Source: Desertibaculum subflavum (lineage in GTDB: Bacteria; Pseudomonadota; Alphaproteobacteria; Ferrovibrionales; Ferrovibrionaceae). From it: a stretch of DNA of 64,000 nt. The stretch covers positions 1 through 64,000 of the forward strand of contig QOZS01000023.1 in NCBI GenBank assembly GCA_003576705.1. The letters run 5' to 3'. Of the stretch, positions 36,656 through 48,287 are shown piece by piece (the stretch's first letter is position 1; every line of letters starts with the position of its first letter). The notes below the pieces were generated by a model. It did not search any database and had not been told where the DNA came from. It saw only the letters and a program-made list of their open reading frames with translations. The position numbers were made by a program, and so were the translations under genes.

Positions 36656-37540
36656 GTGACGTTGCACCGGGCGATGGCGGCCGCCGCGGCGCTGGTCGAG
36701 CGCGAGCTGGATCACTGGCTGCCGCATGCCGACACCGTGGAAGGCCGCCTGCACGCCGCCATGCGCTATGCCGCGCTCGGGCCGGGCAAGCGGATGCGCC
36801 CGCTGCTGGTGGTCGAGACGGCCCGGCTGTTCGGCGTCGCGGCCGAACGGGCGGCGCCGGCGGCGGCGGCGATCGAGCTCGTGCATGCCTATTCGCTGGT
36901 GCACGACGATCTGCCCTGCATGGACGACGACGACCTGCGCCGCGGCCGTGCCACCGTGCACCGCGCCTTCGACGAGGCGACGGCGGTGCTCACCGGCGAC
37001 GCGTTGCTGACCTTGGCCTTCGAGGTCATGGGCGATGTCTCCGCCGGGCCCGACGCGGCGGCACGCTGCGAGCTGGTCGTGGGCCTCGCGCGCGCGGCGG
37101 GGGCCAATGGCATGGTGGCCGGCCAGGCGATCGACCTTGCCGCCGAGACCGCCGAAATCGACCTGATCGAGACGCGCCGGCTGCAGGCGCTGAAAACCGG
37201 CGCGCTGATCGGATTTTCCTGCGAAGCCGGAGCGATCCTGGGGCGCGCCGACCTTCCGGCCCGCAAGGCGCTTGCCGCCTATGCGGCGGATCTCGGGCTG
37301 TCCTTTCAGATCACGGACGACGTGCTCGACCTGGAAGGCGACGAGGCGGCCGTCGGCAAGAAACTGCGCAAAGACCGGAAGGCGGGCAAGGTCACCTTTG
37401 TCGATCACCTCGGCCTGGACGGCGCCAAGCGCGAAGCGCAGCAGCTGGCGCAGGCAGCGGCCGGCCGGCTTGCATCATTCGGCGAAAGGGCCGATGTTCT
37501 GCGTAAATTGGCGGCATTCGTTGTAAGCCGCCGCTCGTGA
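36656..37540 (+). CDS. ispA: Farnesyl/geranyl diphosphate synthase
   Basis: A 294-residue polyprenyl synthase that condenses isopentenyl diphosphate with allylic diphosphates. The first Asp-rich motif [10 protein letters not shown] starts at 84 and the second, DDVLD, is at 221-225; GKRMRP supplies the substrate-binding basic residues. The start is GTG at 36656 with poor Shine-Dalgarno; ATG at 36674 is an alternative. It lies 12 bases after xseB and 10 before dxs. The product length (C15 most likely) is inferred from family and context. Confidence 0.94.
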   Translation: MTLHRAMAAAAALVERELDHWLPHADTVEGRLHAAMRYAALGPGKRMRPLLVVETARLFGVAAERAAPAAAAIELVHAYSLVHDDLPCMDDDDLRRGRATVHRAFDEATAVLTGDALLTLAFEVMGDVSAGPDAAARCELVVGLARAAGANGMVAGQAIDLAAETAEIDLIETRRLQALKTGALIGFSCEAGAILGRADLPARKALAAYAADLGLSFQITDDVLDLEGDEAAVGKKLRKDRKAGKVTFVDHLGLDGAKREAQQLAQAAAGRLASFGERADVLRKLAAFVVSRRS

Positions 37541-37550
37541 CGATCGGGGT

Positions 37551-39482
37551 ATGGGGCCGTTGACGGAACAGGGTTCGACACCGCTGCTCGACACTGTGCG
37601 TGAGCCAGCCGATATCCGCGGGTTCGGCGCGGAGCAGCTGAAGCAACTGGCCGACGAGCTGCGCCGCGAGACGATCGACGCGGTGTCGATCACCGGCGGG
37701 CACCTAGGCGCGGGCCTTGGCGTGGTCGAGCTGACCGTCGCGCTGCACCACATCTTCGAGACGCCGCGCGACCGGCTGATCTGGGATGTCGGCCACCAGG
37801 CCTATCCGCACAAGATCCTGACCGGCCGGCGCGACCGCATCCGCACCATCCGCCAGGGCGGCGGGCTTTCCGGCTTCACCAGGCGCGCCGAGAGCCTGTA
37901 CGACCCGTTCGGCGCCGCGCATTCCTCGACGTCGATTTCCGCCGGGCTCGGCATGGCCGTGGCGCGCGACCTGTCGGGCGGCGACCACAAGGTGATCTGC
38001 GTCATCGGCGACGGATCGATGAGCGCCGGCATGGCCTATGAGGCGATGAACAATGCCGGCTCGCTGCGCTCGCGCCTGATCGTGGTGCTGAACGACAACG
38101 ACATGTCGATCGCCCCGCCGGTCGGCGCCATGAGCGCCTATCTCTCGCGGCTGATCTCCTCACGCTCCTATCTGTCGTTCCGGCATGTCGGCAAGCAGAT
38201 CGCCGACTACCTGCCGAAGCAGATGAAGCAGGCGGCGAAGCGCGCCGAGGAATATGCGCGCGGCATGGTCACCGGCGGCACGCTGTTCGAGGAGTTCGGC
38301 TTCTACTATGTCGGCCCGATCGACGGGCACAACCTGGACCACCTGCTGCCGGTGCTGAAGAACGCCCGTGACGCGCAGGACGATCAGCCGATCCTGATCC
38401 ACGTGGTGACGCAAAAGGGCAAAGGCTATCCGCCGGCCGAGGCCTCCGACGACAAGTATCACGGCGTCGCCAAGTTCGATGTCGCGACCGGTGCCCAGGC
38501 CAAGGCCAAGGCGAATGCGCCGCAATACACGCGCGTCTTCGCCGAGGAGCTGATCCGCCAGGCCGAGCTCGATCCGAAGATCGTCGCCATCACCGCCGCG
38601 ATGCCCTCGGGCACCGGGCTCGACCTGTTCGGCAAGCGGTTCCCGGAGCGCTGTTTCGATGTCGGCATCGCCGAGCAGCACGGCGTGACCTTCGCGGCCG
38701 GGCTCGCGGCCGAGGGCTACAAGCCGTTCGCCGCGATCTATTCGACCTTCCTGCAGCGGGCCTACGACCAGGTGGTGCACGACGTGGCGATCCAGTCGCT
38801 GCCGGTGCGCTTCGCCATGGATCGCGCCGGCCTGGTCGGCGCCGACGGCCCGACGCATGCCGGCGCCTACGACATTGCGTTCCTCGCGACATTGCCCGGA
38901 TTCGTTGTCATGGCCGCGGCGGACGAGGCGGAGCTCGTGCACATGGTGGCGACGGCGGCGGCGATCGACGACCGGCCGTCCTCGATCCGCTACCCGCGCG
39001 GCGAGGGTGTCGGCGTAGAACTGCCGGCCCGGGGCGCGCCGCTCGCGATCGGCAAGGGACGCGTGGTGCGCGAGGGCAGCGCCATCGCGATCCTCTCGTT
39101 CGGCGCGCGCCTCGCCGAATGCATGAAGGCGGCCGAGGACCTGGCGCTGCGCGGTCTGTCCACCACCGTCGCCGATGCGCGCTTCGCCAAGCCGCTGGAC
39201 GAGGACCTGATCCGCCGCCTGGTGCGCGGGCATGAAGTCCTGATCACGATCGAGGAAGGGGCGCCGGGTGGGTTCGGCGCCCACGTGCTGCATTTCCTGG
39301 CGCGAGACGGGCTGCTCGATCACGGCGTCAAGATCCGGACCATGACCTTGCCCGACAGCTTCATCGAGCACGACACGCCGCTGCGCCAGTATGAAGCGGC
39401 GGGGCTCAATGCGGCGCATATCGTGCAGACGGCGCTCGCTGCGCTCGGCCGTCCGAGCATCGAGAGAACCGCGCGCGCCTGA
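37551..39482 (+). CDS. dxs: 1-deoxy-D-xylulose-5-phosphate synthase
   Basis: A 643-residue thiamine diphosphate enzyme that makes DXP from pyruvate and glyceraldehyde 3-phosphate, the entry step of the MEP isoprenoid pathway. The ThDP motif [18 protein letters not shown], the early [17 protein letters not shown] segment and the transketolase-like [15 protein letters not shown] are present, as is the C-terminal domain. It is placed directly after ispA, as in many Proteobacteria. Confidence 0.97.
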   Translation: MGPLTEQGSTPLLDTVREPADIRGFGAEQLKQLADELRRETIDAVSITGGHLGAGLGVVELTVALHHIFETPRDRLIWDVGHQAYPHKILTGRRDRIRTIRQGGGLSGFTRRAESLYDPFGAAHSSTSISAGLGMAVARDLSGGDHKVICVIGDGSMSAGMAYEAMNNAGSLRSRLIVVLNDNDMSIAPPVGAMSAYLSRLISSRSYLSFRHVGKQIADYLPKQMKQAAKRAEEYARGMVTGGTLFEEFGFYYVGPIDGHNLDHLLPVLKNARDAQDDQPILIHVVTQKGKGYPPAEASDDKYHGVAKFDVATGAQAKAKANAPQYTRVFAEELIRQAELDPKIVAITAAMPSGTGLDLFGKRFPERCFDVGIAEQHGVTFAAGLAAEGYKPFAAIYSTFLQRAYDQVVHDVAIQSLPVRFAMDRAGLVGADGPTHAGAYDIAFLATLPGFVVMAAADEAELVHMVATAAAIDDRPSSIRYPRGEGVGVELPARGAPLAIGKGRVVREGSAIAILSFGARLAECMKAAEDLALRGLSTTVADARFAKPLDEDLIRRLVRGHEVLITIEEGAPGGFGAHVLHFLARDGLLDHGVKIRTMTLPDSFIEHDTPLRQYEAAGLNAAHIVQTALAALGRPSIERTARA

Positions 39483-39495
39483 CGGCATTCCGCAC

Positions 39496-40371
39496 ATGAA
39501 TCTGGCCGTCGCCGGCGCGGACCGCGCCACACTCGGCATCGCCGCGATGGCCCTGGCGACCCTGGTCTTCGCCTGCAACGACGTGGTCGCCAAATGGCTG
39601 GTCGGGCAGTACGGGGTGGGCCAGCTGCTCCTGGTGCGCAGCATTGGCGCGGTGGCCCTGGTGCTGCTCGTGCTGCGCGGCAATGTCGGCCGGCTGGTCC
39701 CGGTCGAGCGGCCTTGGCTGCATGCCGGTCGGGCCGCGCTAATGGCCTTCGAGGTCAGCTGCTTCTATCTCGCCGTACGGCAATTGCCGCTGGCCGATGT
39801 GATGGTGATCTATTTCGGCGCGCCGATTTTCGTCACCGCCTTGTCGGTGCCGTTGCTGGGCGAGCGGGTCGGCTGGCGCCGCGCGCTCGCGGTCGTCAGC
39901 GGGTTTGCCGGCATCGTCATCGCCATGCGCCCGACCGACGTTGCCTTCGCACTGCCGGCCGCGATCGCGCTCGCCGGCAGCCTTGCCTATGGCTTGATGC
40001 TGATCTCGGCCCGCAGCTTGCGCGGCACCAGCGCCGTCGTGCTGGCCGGGCACCAGGCGCTCGGTGTCCTGGCACTCGGCGGCATCGCCGCCTTCTTCGA
40101 CTGGACGCCGGTCGCGGTGCCGGAGCTGGCCTTGATGCTGCTGGTCGGCTGCGTGGCGTTCAGCGGGCATGCATTGGTCAACTGGTCGCTCTCGGCGGCG
40201 CCCGCCGCCGTCGCGGCGCCGATCAGCTATCTGTCGGTCGTATGGGCGACGATCCTCGGCTATCTCGTGTTCGGGGACCGACCCGCGGTGGAGACGGTGG
40301 TCGGCTGCCTGGTCGTCGCCGGCAGCGGCCTCTACATCTTCTTTCGCGAGAGGAGGCTCGGCCTAGGCTGA
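39496..40371 (+). CDS. EamA/DMT-family transporter
   Basis: A 291-residue protein with ten hydrophobic helices made of two EamA repeats (about 10-140 and 150-285). The family exports metabolites such as amino acids. The first helix includes LATLVFACNDVVAKWL and the second repeat ends TVVGCLVVAGSGLYIFF. ATG at 39496 lies 13 bases after dxs; Shine-Dalgarno is weak. The substrate is unknown. Its 3' end overlaps the convergent aminotransferase gene by 9 bases. Confidence 0.88.
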   Translation: MNLAVAGADRATLGIAAMALATLVFACNDVVAKWLVGQYGVGQLLLVRSIGAVALVLLVLRGNVGRLVPVERPWLHAGRAALMAFEVSCFYLAVRQLPLADVMVIYFGAPIFVTALSVPLLGERVGWRRALAVVSGFAGIVIAMRPTDVAFALPAAIALAGSLAYGLMLISARSLRGTSAVVLAGHQALGVLALGGIAAFFDWTPVAVPELALMLLVGCVAFSGHALVNWSLSAAPAAVAAPISYLSVVWATILGYLVFGDRPAVETVVGCLVVAGSGLYIFFRERRLGLG

Positions 40372-41547
40372 ACGGGCGATGCCGGCGATTGCCTCGAGTG
40401 CGCGATCGATCTCTTCCTCGCTGTTGTAGTAATGCGGCGATGCCCGCACCACGCTCTGCAGCTGCCGCGCAGCCATGTCGAGACGTGTCGAGGTGAGGCC
40501 GGAGACCGTCACATTGATCGTCTGCTGCGCCAATCGCTGTTTGACCGCGGCGGGATCTATGCGATCGATGGTGAACGACACGATGGCCGAGCGCATGTCG
40601 CCGAGATCGCGCAGGCGAGTGCCGGGGATCGCCGCCAGGCCGGTGCGCAGCCGATCCGCCAACGACCAGGCGCGCTCACGGATCGCATCCAGCCCCAGCG
40701 ACATGGCATAGTCGGCGGCGGCGCCGAGCCCGATCTTGCCGGCGACGAAGCATTCCCAGTTCTCGAACCGCCTTGCATCGGCACGGAACTCATAGGTGTC
40801 GGCGCCGGTCCAGTCGGCGGAATGCAGGTCGATAAAGGGCGGCTCCAGGCGGCCGATCAGGCCTCGCCGCACATAGAGAAAGCCCGTCCCGCGGGGGCCG
40901 CGGAGAAATTTCCGTCCGGTCGCCGACAGCATGTCGCAGCCGAGCGCCTCCACATCGACCGGCATCTGCCCCACCGACTGGCAGGCATCGAGCAGATAGG
41001 GAATGCCGTGCGCCCTGGCGATGCGACCCACTGCTTCCGCCGGATTGACCAGGCCGCCATTGGTCGGGATATGCGTGATCGCGATCAGCTTCACGCGGCC
41101 GTCGATCATGCGCTCGAGCGCATGCGGATCGAGTGCGCCGCCATTGTCGTTCGGCACCACCTCGATCACGGCGCCGGTGCGCCGCGCCACCTGGAGGAAG
41201 GCCAGGTAGTTGGAGGCGTATTCGGCCTGGGCCGTCAGGATGCGGTCGCCGGGCCCGAAGCCGAAGGAATAGAACGCCATGTCCCAGGCGCGCGTCGCGT
41301 TCTCCACGACGGCGATCTCGTCCGGCGCCGCGTTGACCAGGCGCGCGATCGATCCGTAGACGCCTTCGATGGCGCCGGCGGCCTCGGCCGCGGCCTCGTA
41401 TCCGCCGATTGCCGCCTCGCGCTCGAGATGCTGCTGAACGGCCTGCAGCACCTGCCGGGGCGGCAGGGCTGCGCCGGCATTGTTGAGATGGACGACGTTG
41501 GCCGTGCCGGGCGTATCGGATCGAACCCTGGATAGATCGATGCTCAT
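40363..41547 (-). CDS. Class V aminotransferase-fold PLP enzyme
   Basis: A 394-residue protein of the isopenicillin N epimerase/cysteine desulfurase-like branch. LNNAGAALPP near the start, THIPTNGGLVNP, LLDACQSVGQMP (cofactor Asp) and ATGRKFLRGPRG with Lys213 as the PLP lysine show an active enzyme. The reaction cannot be fixed: desulfurase, epimerase, lyase and transaminase members share this plan, and no obvious Cys desulfurase loop was seen. Its ATG shares one base with the aldo/keto reductase stop (TGATG), so it is the last gene of the purE-purK run. Confidence 0.88.
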   Translation of the reverse strand: MSIDLSRVRSDTPGTANVVHLNNAGAALPPRQVLQAVQQHLEREAAIGGYEAAAEAAGAIEGVYGSIARLVNAAPDEIAVVENATRAWDMAFYSFGFGPGDRILTAQAEYASNYLAFLQVARRTGAVIEVVPNDNGGALDPHALERMIDGRVKLIAITHIPTNGGLVNPAEAVGRIARAHGIPYLLDACQSVGQMPVDVEALGCDMLSATGRKFLRGPRGTGFLYVRRGLIGRLEPPFIDLHSADWTGADTYEFRADARRFENWECFVAGKIGLGAAADYAMSLGLDAIRERAWSLADRLRTGLAAIPGTRLRDLGDMRSAIVSFTIDRIDPAAVKQRLAQQTINVTVSGLTSTRLDMAARQLQSVVRASPHYYNSEEEIDRALEAIAGIARSA

Positions 41548-42527
41548 CAGTGGCCGAGGATCGGATGCGGCGTATAGGGTTCCTCCAGCGCCTTGATCTC
41601 CTCCGCCGACAGCGCGAGCTGTGTCGCCTTGGCGAGGTCGTCGAGCTGTTCGAGCTTGCTGGCGCCGATGATCGGCGCTGTGACATAGGGCTTCGACAGC
41701 ATCCAGGCGAGCGCCACACCGGCATTGCTGACGCCGCGCTTCCGGGCGATCTCGCCGATCCGGTCGACCACGCGGAAATCGCTGTCCTGGTAGTACATGC
41801 GCTGCGCCATCTCGTCGCCTTTTGCGCGCTTGGTCTCGCCGTAATCCTGGCGGCGGCGATTGCCGGCCAGGAAGCCGCGGGCGAGCGGGCTCCACGGAAT
41901 GATGCCGACGCCCTGGTCGGTGCAGAGCGGGATCATCTCGCGCTCTTCCTCGCGGTAGATCAGGTTGTAGTGGTTCTGCATGGTGACGAAGCGGCAGAAG
42001 CCGTTCTCCTTCGCCACCTGCTGCATCTTGGCGAACTGCCAGGCGAACATCGAGGAGGCGCCGATATAGAGCGCTTTGCCGGCTTTCACCACGTCGCTCA
42101 AGGCCTCCATCGTCTCCTCGACCGGCGTGGTCCGGTCGAAGCGATGGATCTGGTAGAGATCGACGTGATCCAGGCCGAGCCGCGTCAGCGAGGCGTCGAT
42201 CGCGTGCATGATGTGCTTGCGCGACAGGCCCCGCTGGTTGGGCCCGTCACCCATCGGATTGTACACCTTGGTGGCGACGATCACGTTCTCGCGCGCGGCG
42301 CCGATCTGCTTCAGGGCGCGGCCCGTCACCACTTCGCTTTCGCCGTTCGAGTAGACGTCGGCGGTATCGAAGAAGGTGATCCCGAGGTCGAGGGCGCGCT
42401 TGTAGAACGGAACGGCATCGCGCTCGTCCAGCACCCAGTCGCGCCATTTCGACGTGCCGTAGGTCATGGTGCCGAGGCAGAGGCGGCTGACTGTTGTGCC
42501 GGTGCTTCCCAGATTGACCTGCTGCAT
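41547..42527 (-). CDS. Aldo/keto reductase
   Basis: A 326-residue TIM-barrel NADPH oxidoreductase. The catalytic set is visible: FDTADVYSNGESE (Asp and Tyr), VIVATKVYNP (Lys) and DLYQIHRFD (His). The NADPH-binding end includes APIIGASKLEQL. Substrates in this family range from sugars to aldehydes; none can be assigned. GGGAGG precedes the ATG. It sits between two class V aminotransferase-fold genes, suggesting a shared small pathway. Confidence 0.9.
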   Translation of the reverse strand: MQQVNLGSTGTTVSRLCLGTMTYGTSKWRDWVLDERDAVPFYKRALDLGITFFDTADVYSNGESEVVTGRALKQIGAARENVIVATKVYNPMGDGPNQRGLSRKHIMHAIDASLTRLGLDHVDLYQIHRFDRTTPVEETMEALSDVVKAGKALYIGASSMFAWQFAKMQQVAKENGFCRFVTMQNHYNLIYREEEREMIPLCTDQGVGIIPWSPLARGFLAGNRRRQDYGETKRAKGDEMAQRMYYQDSDFRVVDRIGEIARKRGVSNAGVALAWMLSKPYVTAPIIGASKLEQLDDLAKATQLALSAEEIKALEEPYTPHPILGH

Positions 42528-42542
42528 CCTGACCTCCCCTGG

Positions 42543-43672
<1,130 letters not shown>

Positions 43673-43676
<4 letters not shown>

Positions 43677-44755
43677 GTCATGGCTCCCAGCGGAAACAGC
43701 CGCGTGACATGCCCCATCTTGCGGCCCTGGCGTATCTCGGACTTGCCATAGAGATGCAGATGGCTGCCGGCGTCGAGCAACAGTTTCGGCCATTCCAGCA
43801 CGGCATCGCCCACCAGGTTCCGCATCACGGCATCCGCCCGACGCTCCGTCGATCCGAGCGGAAGGCCGCAGATGGCCCGTACATGCTGCGCGAACTGGCT
43901 GGTGGCGGCTGCCTCGATGGTCAGGTGGCCGGAATTGTGGACTCGTGGTGCGATCTCGTTCATCAGCACCTCGCCCCCGGCGGTGACGAACATCTCGACC
44001 GCCATCACGCCGACATGATCGAGCGCCTGGGCGAGCGAGCGGGCCACGGCCTCGGCGCGCGTGACGATCTCGGGCCCGATGGCCGCCGGCCAACGGCTCT
44101 CCGCCAGGATATGGTGGGCGTGCCGGTTCTCGAACGGCTCGAAGGCGGCGATCTGGCCGTCCGGGCCGCGCGCGATGATGACCGAGATCTCCAGCGCGAA
44201 ATCCACGAAGCCCTCCAGGATGCAGGGCACTTCGCCGAGCTTCCGCCAGGCCTCGACGACGGCGTCGGGCGTCGCCGCGGCGATGGCAATCTGGCCCTTG
44301 CCGTCATAGCCCATGCGCCGCGTCTTCAGGATGGCGCCGCCGGTCAGATGGCGCGCGGTGATGCCGGCCTCGATGGCGGAACTGACGGCGAAATAGGGCG
44401 CCGTGGCGATGCCGAGCCGGGTTGCCAGCGCCTTCTCGGCCAATCGGTCCTGGGTGACCGCAAGCACGTTGGCGCCGGGACGCATCGGCTTCGCCGCCGC
44501 GATCCGTTCCAGCGCCGCCGCCGGGACGTTCTCGAACTCCACCGTGGCGACGTCGATCGCCGCCGCGAAAGCGTCCAGCGCGGCGAGATTGTCGTAGGGG
44601 GCGCGCGTCCACGTCGCAGCGACATCGGCCGCCGGCGCCTCGTCGTCCGGGCAGAAGATGTGGCAGCGATAGCCGAGCGGGGCGGCCGCCAGGGCTATCA
44701 TGCGCCCGAGCTGGCCGCCGCCGAGGATGCCGATCGTCGAGCCGGGGGGGATCAC
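43673..44755 (-). CDS. purK: 5-(carboxyamino)imidazole ribonucleotide synthase
   Basis: A 360-residue ATP-grasp enzyme that carboxylates AIR with bicarbonate and ATP in purine synthesis. GILGGGQLGRM near the start, KTRRMGYDGKGQ, the metal site EMFVTAGGEVLMNEIAPRVHNSGH and the C-terminal HLYGKSE mark the family. The start is GTG at 44755, 5 bases after the purE stop, without a close Shine-Dalgarno; it likely relies on coupling to purE. Confidence 0.96.
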
Positions 44756-44760
44756 CTGCG

Positions 44761-45246
44761 TCAGCTCGGTACCTCCGGCACGCGTTCGGTCTGGCGCTTG
44801 CGCCAGGCTTCCAGGCGTTTGGCAAGGCGCGCATCGCCGGTGGCCAGGATCTGCGCGGCGAGCAGGCCCGCGTTGCGGGCTCCCGGCTCGCCGATCGCCA
44901 GAGTGCCGACCGGAATGCCGCCCGGCATCTGAACGATCGACAACAGGCTATCCATGCCCTTGAGCGCCTTGCTCTCCACCGGCACGCCAAGCACCGGCAG
45001 GCGCGTCATCGACGCTGCCATGCCTGGCAGATGCGCGGCGCCGCCGGCACCGGCGATGATCACCTTCAGGCCGCGCGCGGCCGCCTTCTCGGCATAGTCG
45101 TACAATCGGCGGGGCGTCCGATGTGCCGAAATGACGCGGCACTCGTGAGGGACGCGGAGCTCGGCCAGCACTTCTGCGGCATGCTTCATCGTCGCCCAGT
45201 CGGATTGGCTTCCCATGATGATGCCGACCAGCGGCGTTTCAGCCAT
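44761..45246 (-). CDS. purE: N5-carboxyaminoimidazole ribonucleotide mutase
   Basis: A 161-residue enzyme that moves the carboxyl group of N5-CAIR to give CAIR, following PurK. Signatures are [36 protein letters not shown] and [14 protein letters not shown] chose ATG at 45246 with GGAG at 6 bases; an upstream ATG at 45315 would add an unlikely leader. It is the first gene of the leftward operon and divergent from the histidine kinase. Confidence 0.97.
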   Translation of the reverse strand: MAETPLVGIIMGSQSDWATMKHAAEVLAELRVPHECRVISAHRTPRRLYDYAEKAAARGLKVIIAGAGGAAHLPGMAASMTRLPVLGVPVESKALKGMDSLLSIVQMPGGIPVGTLAIGEPGARNAGLLAAQILATGDARLAKRLEAWRKRQTERVPEVPS

Positions 45247-45373
45247 CGCAATCTCCGCGCGAAAGGCGCGGATTATAGGCGGGGTCGCCTCACCTGCAAT
45301 ATCGGCCGACGACATGCCGTTACTTGCCTAGGACGATCCCCGCCGCGTAGGTTCTGGGTGATTCGGGAGGGGC

Positions 45374-47758
45374 ATGCCGACCTTGTACCGCTGCCCGGCC
45401 GTCCTGGCCGGAACATCCCTGATGGTTCTGGCCGCCAGCCCGGCCGTCGCGCAAACCGCCGCGACGGCGATCGGCGTGGCCGTCGGTGCCCTGGGCCTGC
45501 TCGCCGCAGCCGGCGCGGTGATCGTCAGCCTGGGCGCCTCGCGCCGCCGCCAGGAGGCGGAACGCGTGCGCGAAGTCCAGAGCACCGAAAACCGCCGCCT
45601 GCGCAAGGCGCTTTCGGACGTGCCGGCGGCCTTGTGGCGTCGCGAGGCGGACGGAACGATCACGGCCTCGGCCGCGCTGCTCCGCTTGCTTTCGCTGCCG
45701 GAGGCGCCGACCGACATATCCGCGATTCTGACGCCGCAGGCGGCCACCGCGCTCGACGCCGCCATCCGGGACGGCGCGTTCCAGCTGGAGCTCGGCACGC
45801 GGTGGGGACAGATCCTGGCGGCCGAAGGCACCGTCAAGGATGGCGCATTGTCGATCGTGCTGCGCGACGCCACCGCGCAACACGACGTCCTGCGGCAGGC
45901 CGAGGCGACCCAGGCGGCGGCCGACCTGCAGCTCTCCTTGCTGATGCAATTGCCGGTGCCGGTCTGGCGCCGGGACACCACGCTCGATCCGATCTGGGTC
46001 AACGGCGCGGTCGGGGCCGCGCTGGAGATCGATCCCGCGAAAGTCGTGAGCGGCCGGATGGAGTTTGCCTCGACGGTGGAGCGCCAGGCGGCCCGCGCCC
46101 TGGCGATGAAGGCCAGGACCTCCGGCAAGCGCCAGACCGCCTTGCGCAGCCTGGTGGTGGCCGGCGAGCGGCGGCGCTTCCGCGTGGTCGAGATGCCGTT
46201 CCATGACGGCACCCTAGGCATCGCCTTCGATGCGACCGAGGAGGATGCCGCCCGCGCCGATCTGAAGCGCCACATCGCGGCGCATGCCGAGGTGCTGCAG
46301 AACCTGGCCACCGCGATCTGCGTGTTCGATGCCGGCCGGCGCCTGGTCCTGTACAACCGCGCCTTCGCGCGGCTGTGGAGCCTGGAAGATTCCTTTCTCG
46401 AACAGCAGCCGACCCATGGCGAGTTGCTGGAGCATCTGCGCGAGCACCGGCGACTGCCGGAGCAGGCGGACTGGCAGCTCTGGAAGCAGCAGCGCAACGA
46501 GCTCTTCACCACCGTGCTCGAGCCGCGCGAGGAGCTCATGCACCTGCCGGACGAACGGACCTTACGCGTGGTCACCACGCCGCATCCGTTCGGTGGCTTG
46601 CTCGTCACCTATGAGGACGTCACCAACCAGTTCGTGCTGGAGCGCGCGCGCAACACGCTGGTCGCGGTGCAGCGGGCGACACTGGACAATCTCTACGAAG
46701 GCGTCGCGGTGTTCCGTGGCGATGGCCGGCTCGAATTGTGGAATCCGGCCTTCATCCGCATCTGGCGGCTCGATGCGAGGATGCTCGAATCGGTGCCGCA
46801 TATCGACGAGGTCGTCGATGCTCTGCGTCCGGTGCTGGCCGACGGGGACGACTGGGACACGACGCGCACCCGCATCACCGGCCCGTTCCACGACCGCGAA
46901 CGCACCTCGGGCCGCGTCGATACCGCGATCGGCAAGGTGATCGACTACGCGACCGTGCCGTTGCCGGACGGCGCGATGCTGTTCACCTTCTGGGACGTCA
47001 CCGATTCGGTGAATGTCGAGCGGGCGCTGATCGAGCGCAACCAGGCCCTGCAGGCGGCGGATCAGCTGAAATCGGAATTCATCGCCAATGTCAGCCACGA
47101 GCTGCGCACGCCGCTCAACACCGTGATTGGCTTCGGCGAGATCCTGGTGAACCAGTATTTCGGCGACCTCAACGCACGCCAGCGCGAATACGCCGAGGGC
47201 ATCCTCGAAAGCTCGCACATCCTGCTGCACCTGATCGACGACATCCTCGACCTGGCGACCATCGAGGCCGGCCACATGGCGTTGGCCCTGAAGCCGATCG
47301 ACGTCTACGCGCTGCTCGACGGCGTGGCCAAGCTCGCCCGCCATCGCGCTCGCGAGAAGGAACTCACGCTCGAGCTCGAATGCGAGCCCGGTATCGGCCT
47401 GATCGTGGCCGACGAGCGCCGCATCCGCCAGGTCCTGTTCAACCTAGTCAGCAATGCCATCAAGTTCACCCCGCCGGGCGGCCGCATCACCCTCGGCGCG
47501 GGGCGGTCGGGCGATCAGATCGACCTGACCGTGTCCGATACCGGGATCGGCATTCCCGAGGAAGAGCGCGCCTTCGCTTTCGACCGCTTCAGCAAGGGCC
47601 GCGCCGGGCATCATCAGCAGGGCGCCGGGCTCGGCCTCGCATTGGTCAAGAGCTTCATCGAGCTGCATGGCGGCGAGATCGACCTCGCCTCGGTGCCGGA
47701 CCGGGGCACCACCGTCACCTGCCGCCTGCCGTCGCGTGCCGGTCAGGCGGCGGCCTGA
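45374..47758 (+). CDS. Multi-PAS sensor histidine kinase
   Basis: A 794-residue kinase. An N-terminal hydrophobic leader (about 1-26) and a second helix (about 30-52) anchor it, and the rest appears cytoplasmic. Several PAS-like segments follow (about 80-170, 190-290, 310-405 and 425-530), then the phosphoacceptor His575 in FIANVSHELRTPLN and an intact ATPase domain (NLVSNAIKF, DTGIGI, GAGLGLALVK). The architecture resembles DivL/PleC-like or redox-sensing kinases of Alphaproteobacteria. There is no receiver domain and no adjacent response regulator; the nearest is 4 kb away at 51889-52608. It is convergent with the truncated haemoglobin gene, 15 bases apart. Confidence 0.92.
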   Translation: MPTLYRCPAVLAGTSLMVLAASPAVAQTAATAIGVAVGALGLLAAAGAVIVSLGASRRRQEAERVREVQSTENRRLRKALSDVPAALWRREADGTITASAALLRLLSLPEAPTDISAILTPQAATALDAAIRDGAFQLELGTRWGQILAAEGTVKDGALSIVLRDATAQHDVLRQAEATQAAADLQLSLLMQLPVPVWRRDTTLDPIWVNGAVGAALEIDPAKVVSGRMEFASTVERQAARALAMKARTSGKRQTALRSLVVAGERRRFRVVEMPFHDGTLGIAFDATEEDAARADLKRHIAAHAEVLQNLATAICVFDAGRRLVLYNRAFARLWSLEDSFLEQQPTHGELLEHLREHRRLPEQADWQLWKQQRNELFTTVLEPREELMHLPDERTLRVVTTPHPFGGLLVTYEDVTNQFVLERARNTLVAVQRATLDNLYEGVAVFRGDGRLELWNPAFIRIWRLDARMLESVPHIDEVVDALRPVLADGDDWDTTRTRITGPFHDRERTSGRVDTAIGKVIDYATVPLPDGAMLFTFWDVTDSVNVERALIERNQALQAADQLKSEFIANVSHELRTPLNTVIGFGEILVNQYFGDLNARQREYAEGILESSHILLHLIDDILDLATIEAGHMALALKPIDVYALLDGVAKLARHRAREKELTLELECEPGIGLIVADERRIRQVLFNLVSNAIKFTPPGGRITLGAGRSGDQIDLTVSDTGIGIPEEERAFAFDRFSKGRAGHHQQGAGLGLALVKSFIELHGGEIDLASVPDRGTTVTCRLPSRAGQAAA

Positions 47759-47773
47759 CGCCTTCGCCTATGT

Positions 47774-48214
47774 CTACTTGCCGACGATATCGTTCTGCAT
47801 GCCGCCCAGCGCACCGAGCACGGCATCGATATCGGCCTGGGCGACCTTGTTCTTCTGCAGCGCCTTCTGCATCGCTTCGCCCGTCGCGTTGAACTCCGCC
47901 ACCGTGATGTTCATGCCCTTGTGGGACGTCACCATGTCGCGGCCGGTATACTTGCAGGGGCCTCCGGTCGCCTCGCAGAGTTGATCGACCAGATGCGCCT
48001 TCAGCTTCGGGATGTCGGTCTTGGCGAAGCGATGGTTGATCCGATTGTCGCCCGCGATGTTGGCGACGAAGTCGTCGACCACGACGACAAGGCCGGGCTG
48101 CTGGCCGAGCCGGTCGTAGAGCGATTTGTATTGTGGCGCAGAGGCTTGTTGCTGGGCGCAGCTCGCCGCCAGGAGTACCCCGCCGGCCAGCGCGATGCAC
48201 TGCAGAATGCGCAT
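47774..48214 (-). CDS. Group I truncated haemoglobin, lipoprotein-like
   Basis: A 146-residue protein with a signal peptide and a possible lipobox (LLAAS before Cys19), then a truncated globin domain (about 29-145). Family features are SLYDRLGQQPG, the RINHRF segment and the proximal heme His98 in SHKGMNIT. Truncated globins bind O2 or NO and are usually cytoplasmic, so export is unusual. A Cys80/Cys87 pair could form a disulfide, consistent with export. AAGGGG precedes the ATG. It lies at the 3' end of the histidine kinase gene, convergent. Confidence 0.85.
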   Translation of the reverse strand: MRILQCIALAGGVLLAASCAQQQASAPQYKSLYDRLGQQPGLVVVVDDFVANIAGDNRINHRFAKTDIPKLKAHLVDQLCEATGGPCKYTGRDMVTSHKGMNITVAEFNATGEAMQKALQKNKVAQADIDAVLGALGGMQNDIVGK

Positions 48215-48287
48215 GGATCGACCCCTTCCGTGCCCGAAACGAATCCCGACTATAGGCCGTCGCGCGGTGCCGCCAAGGCGTTCACGA

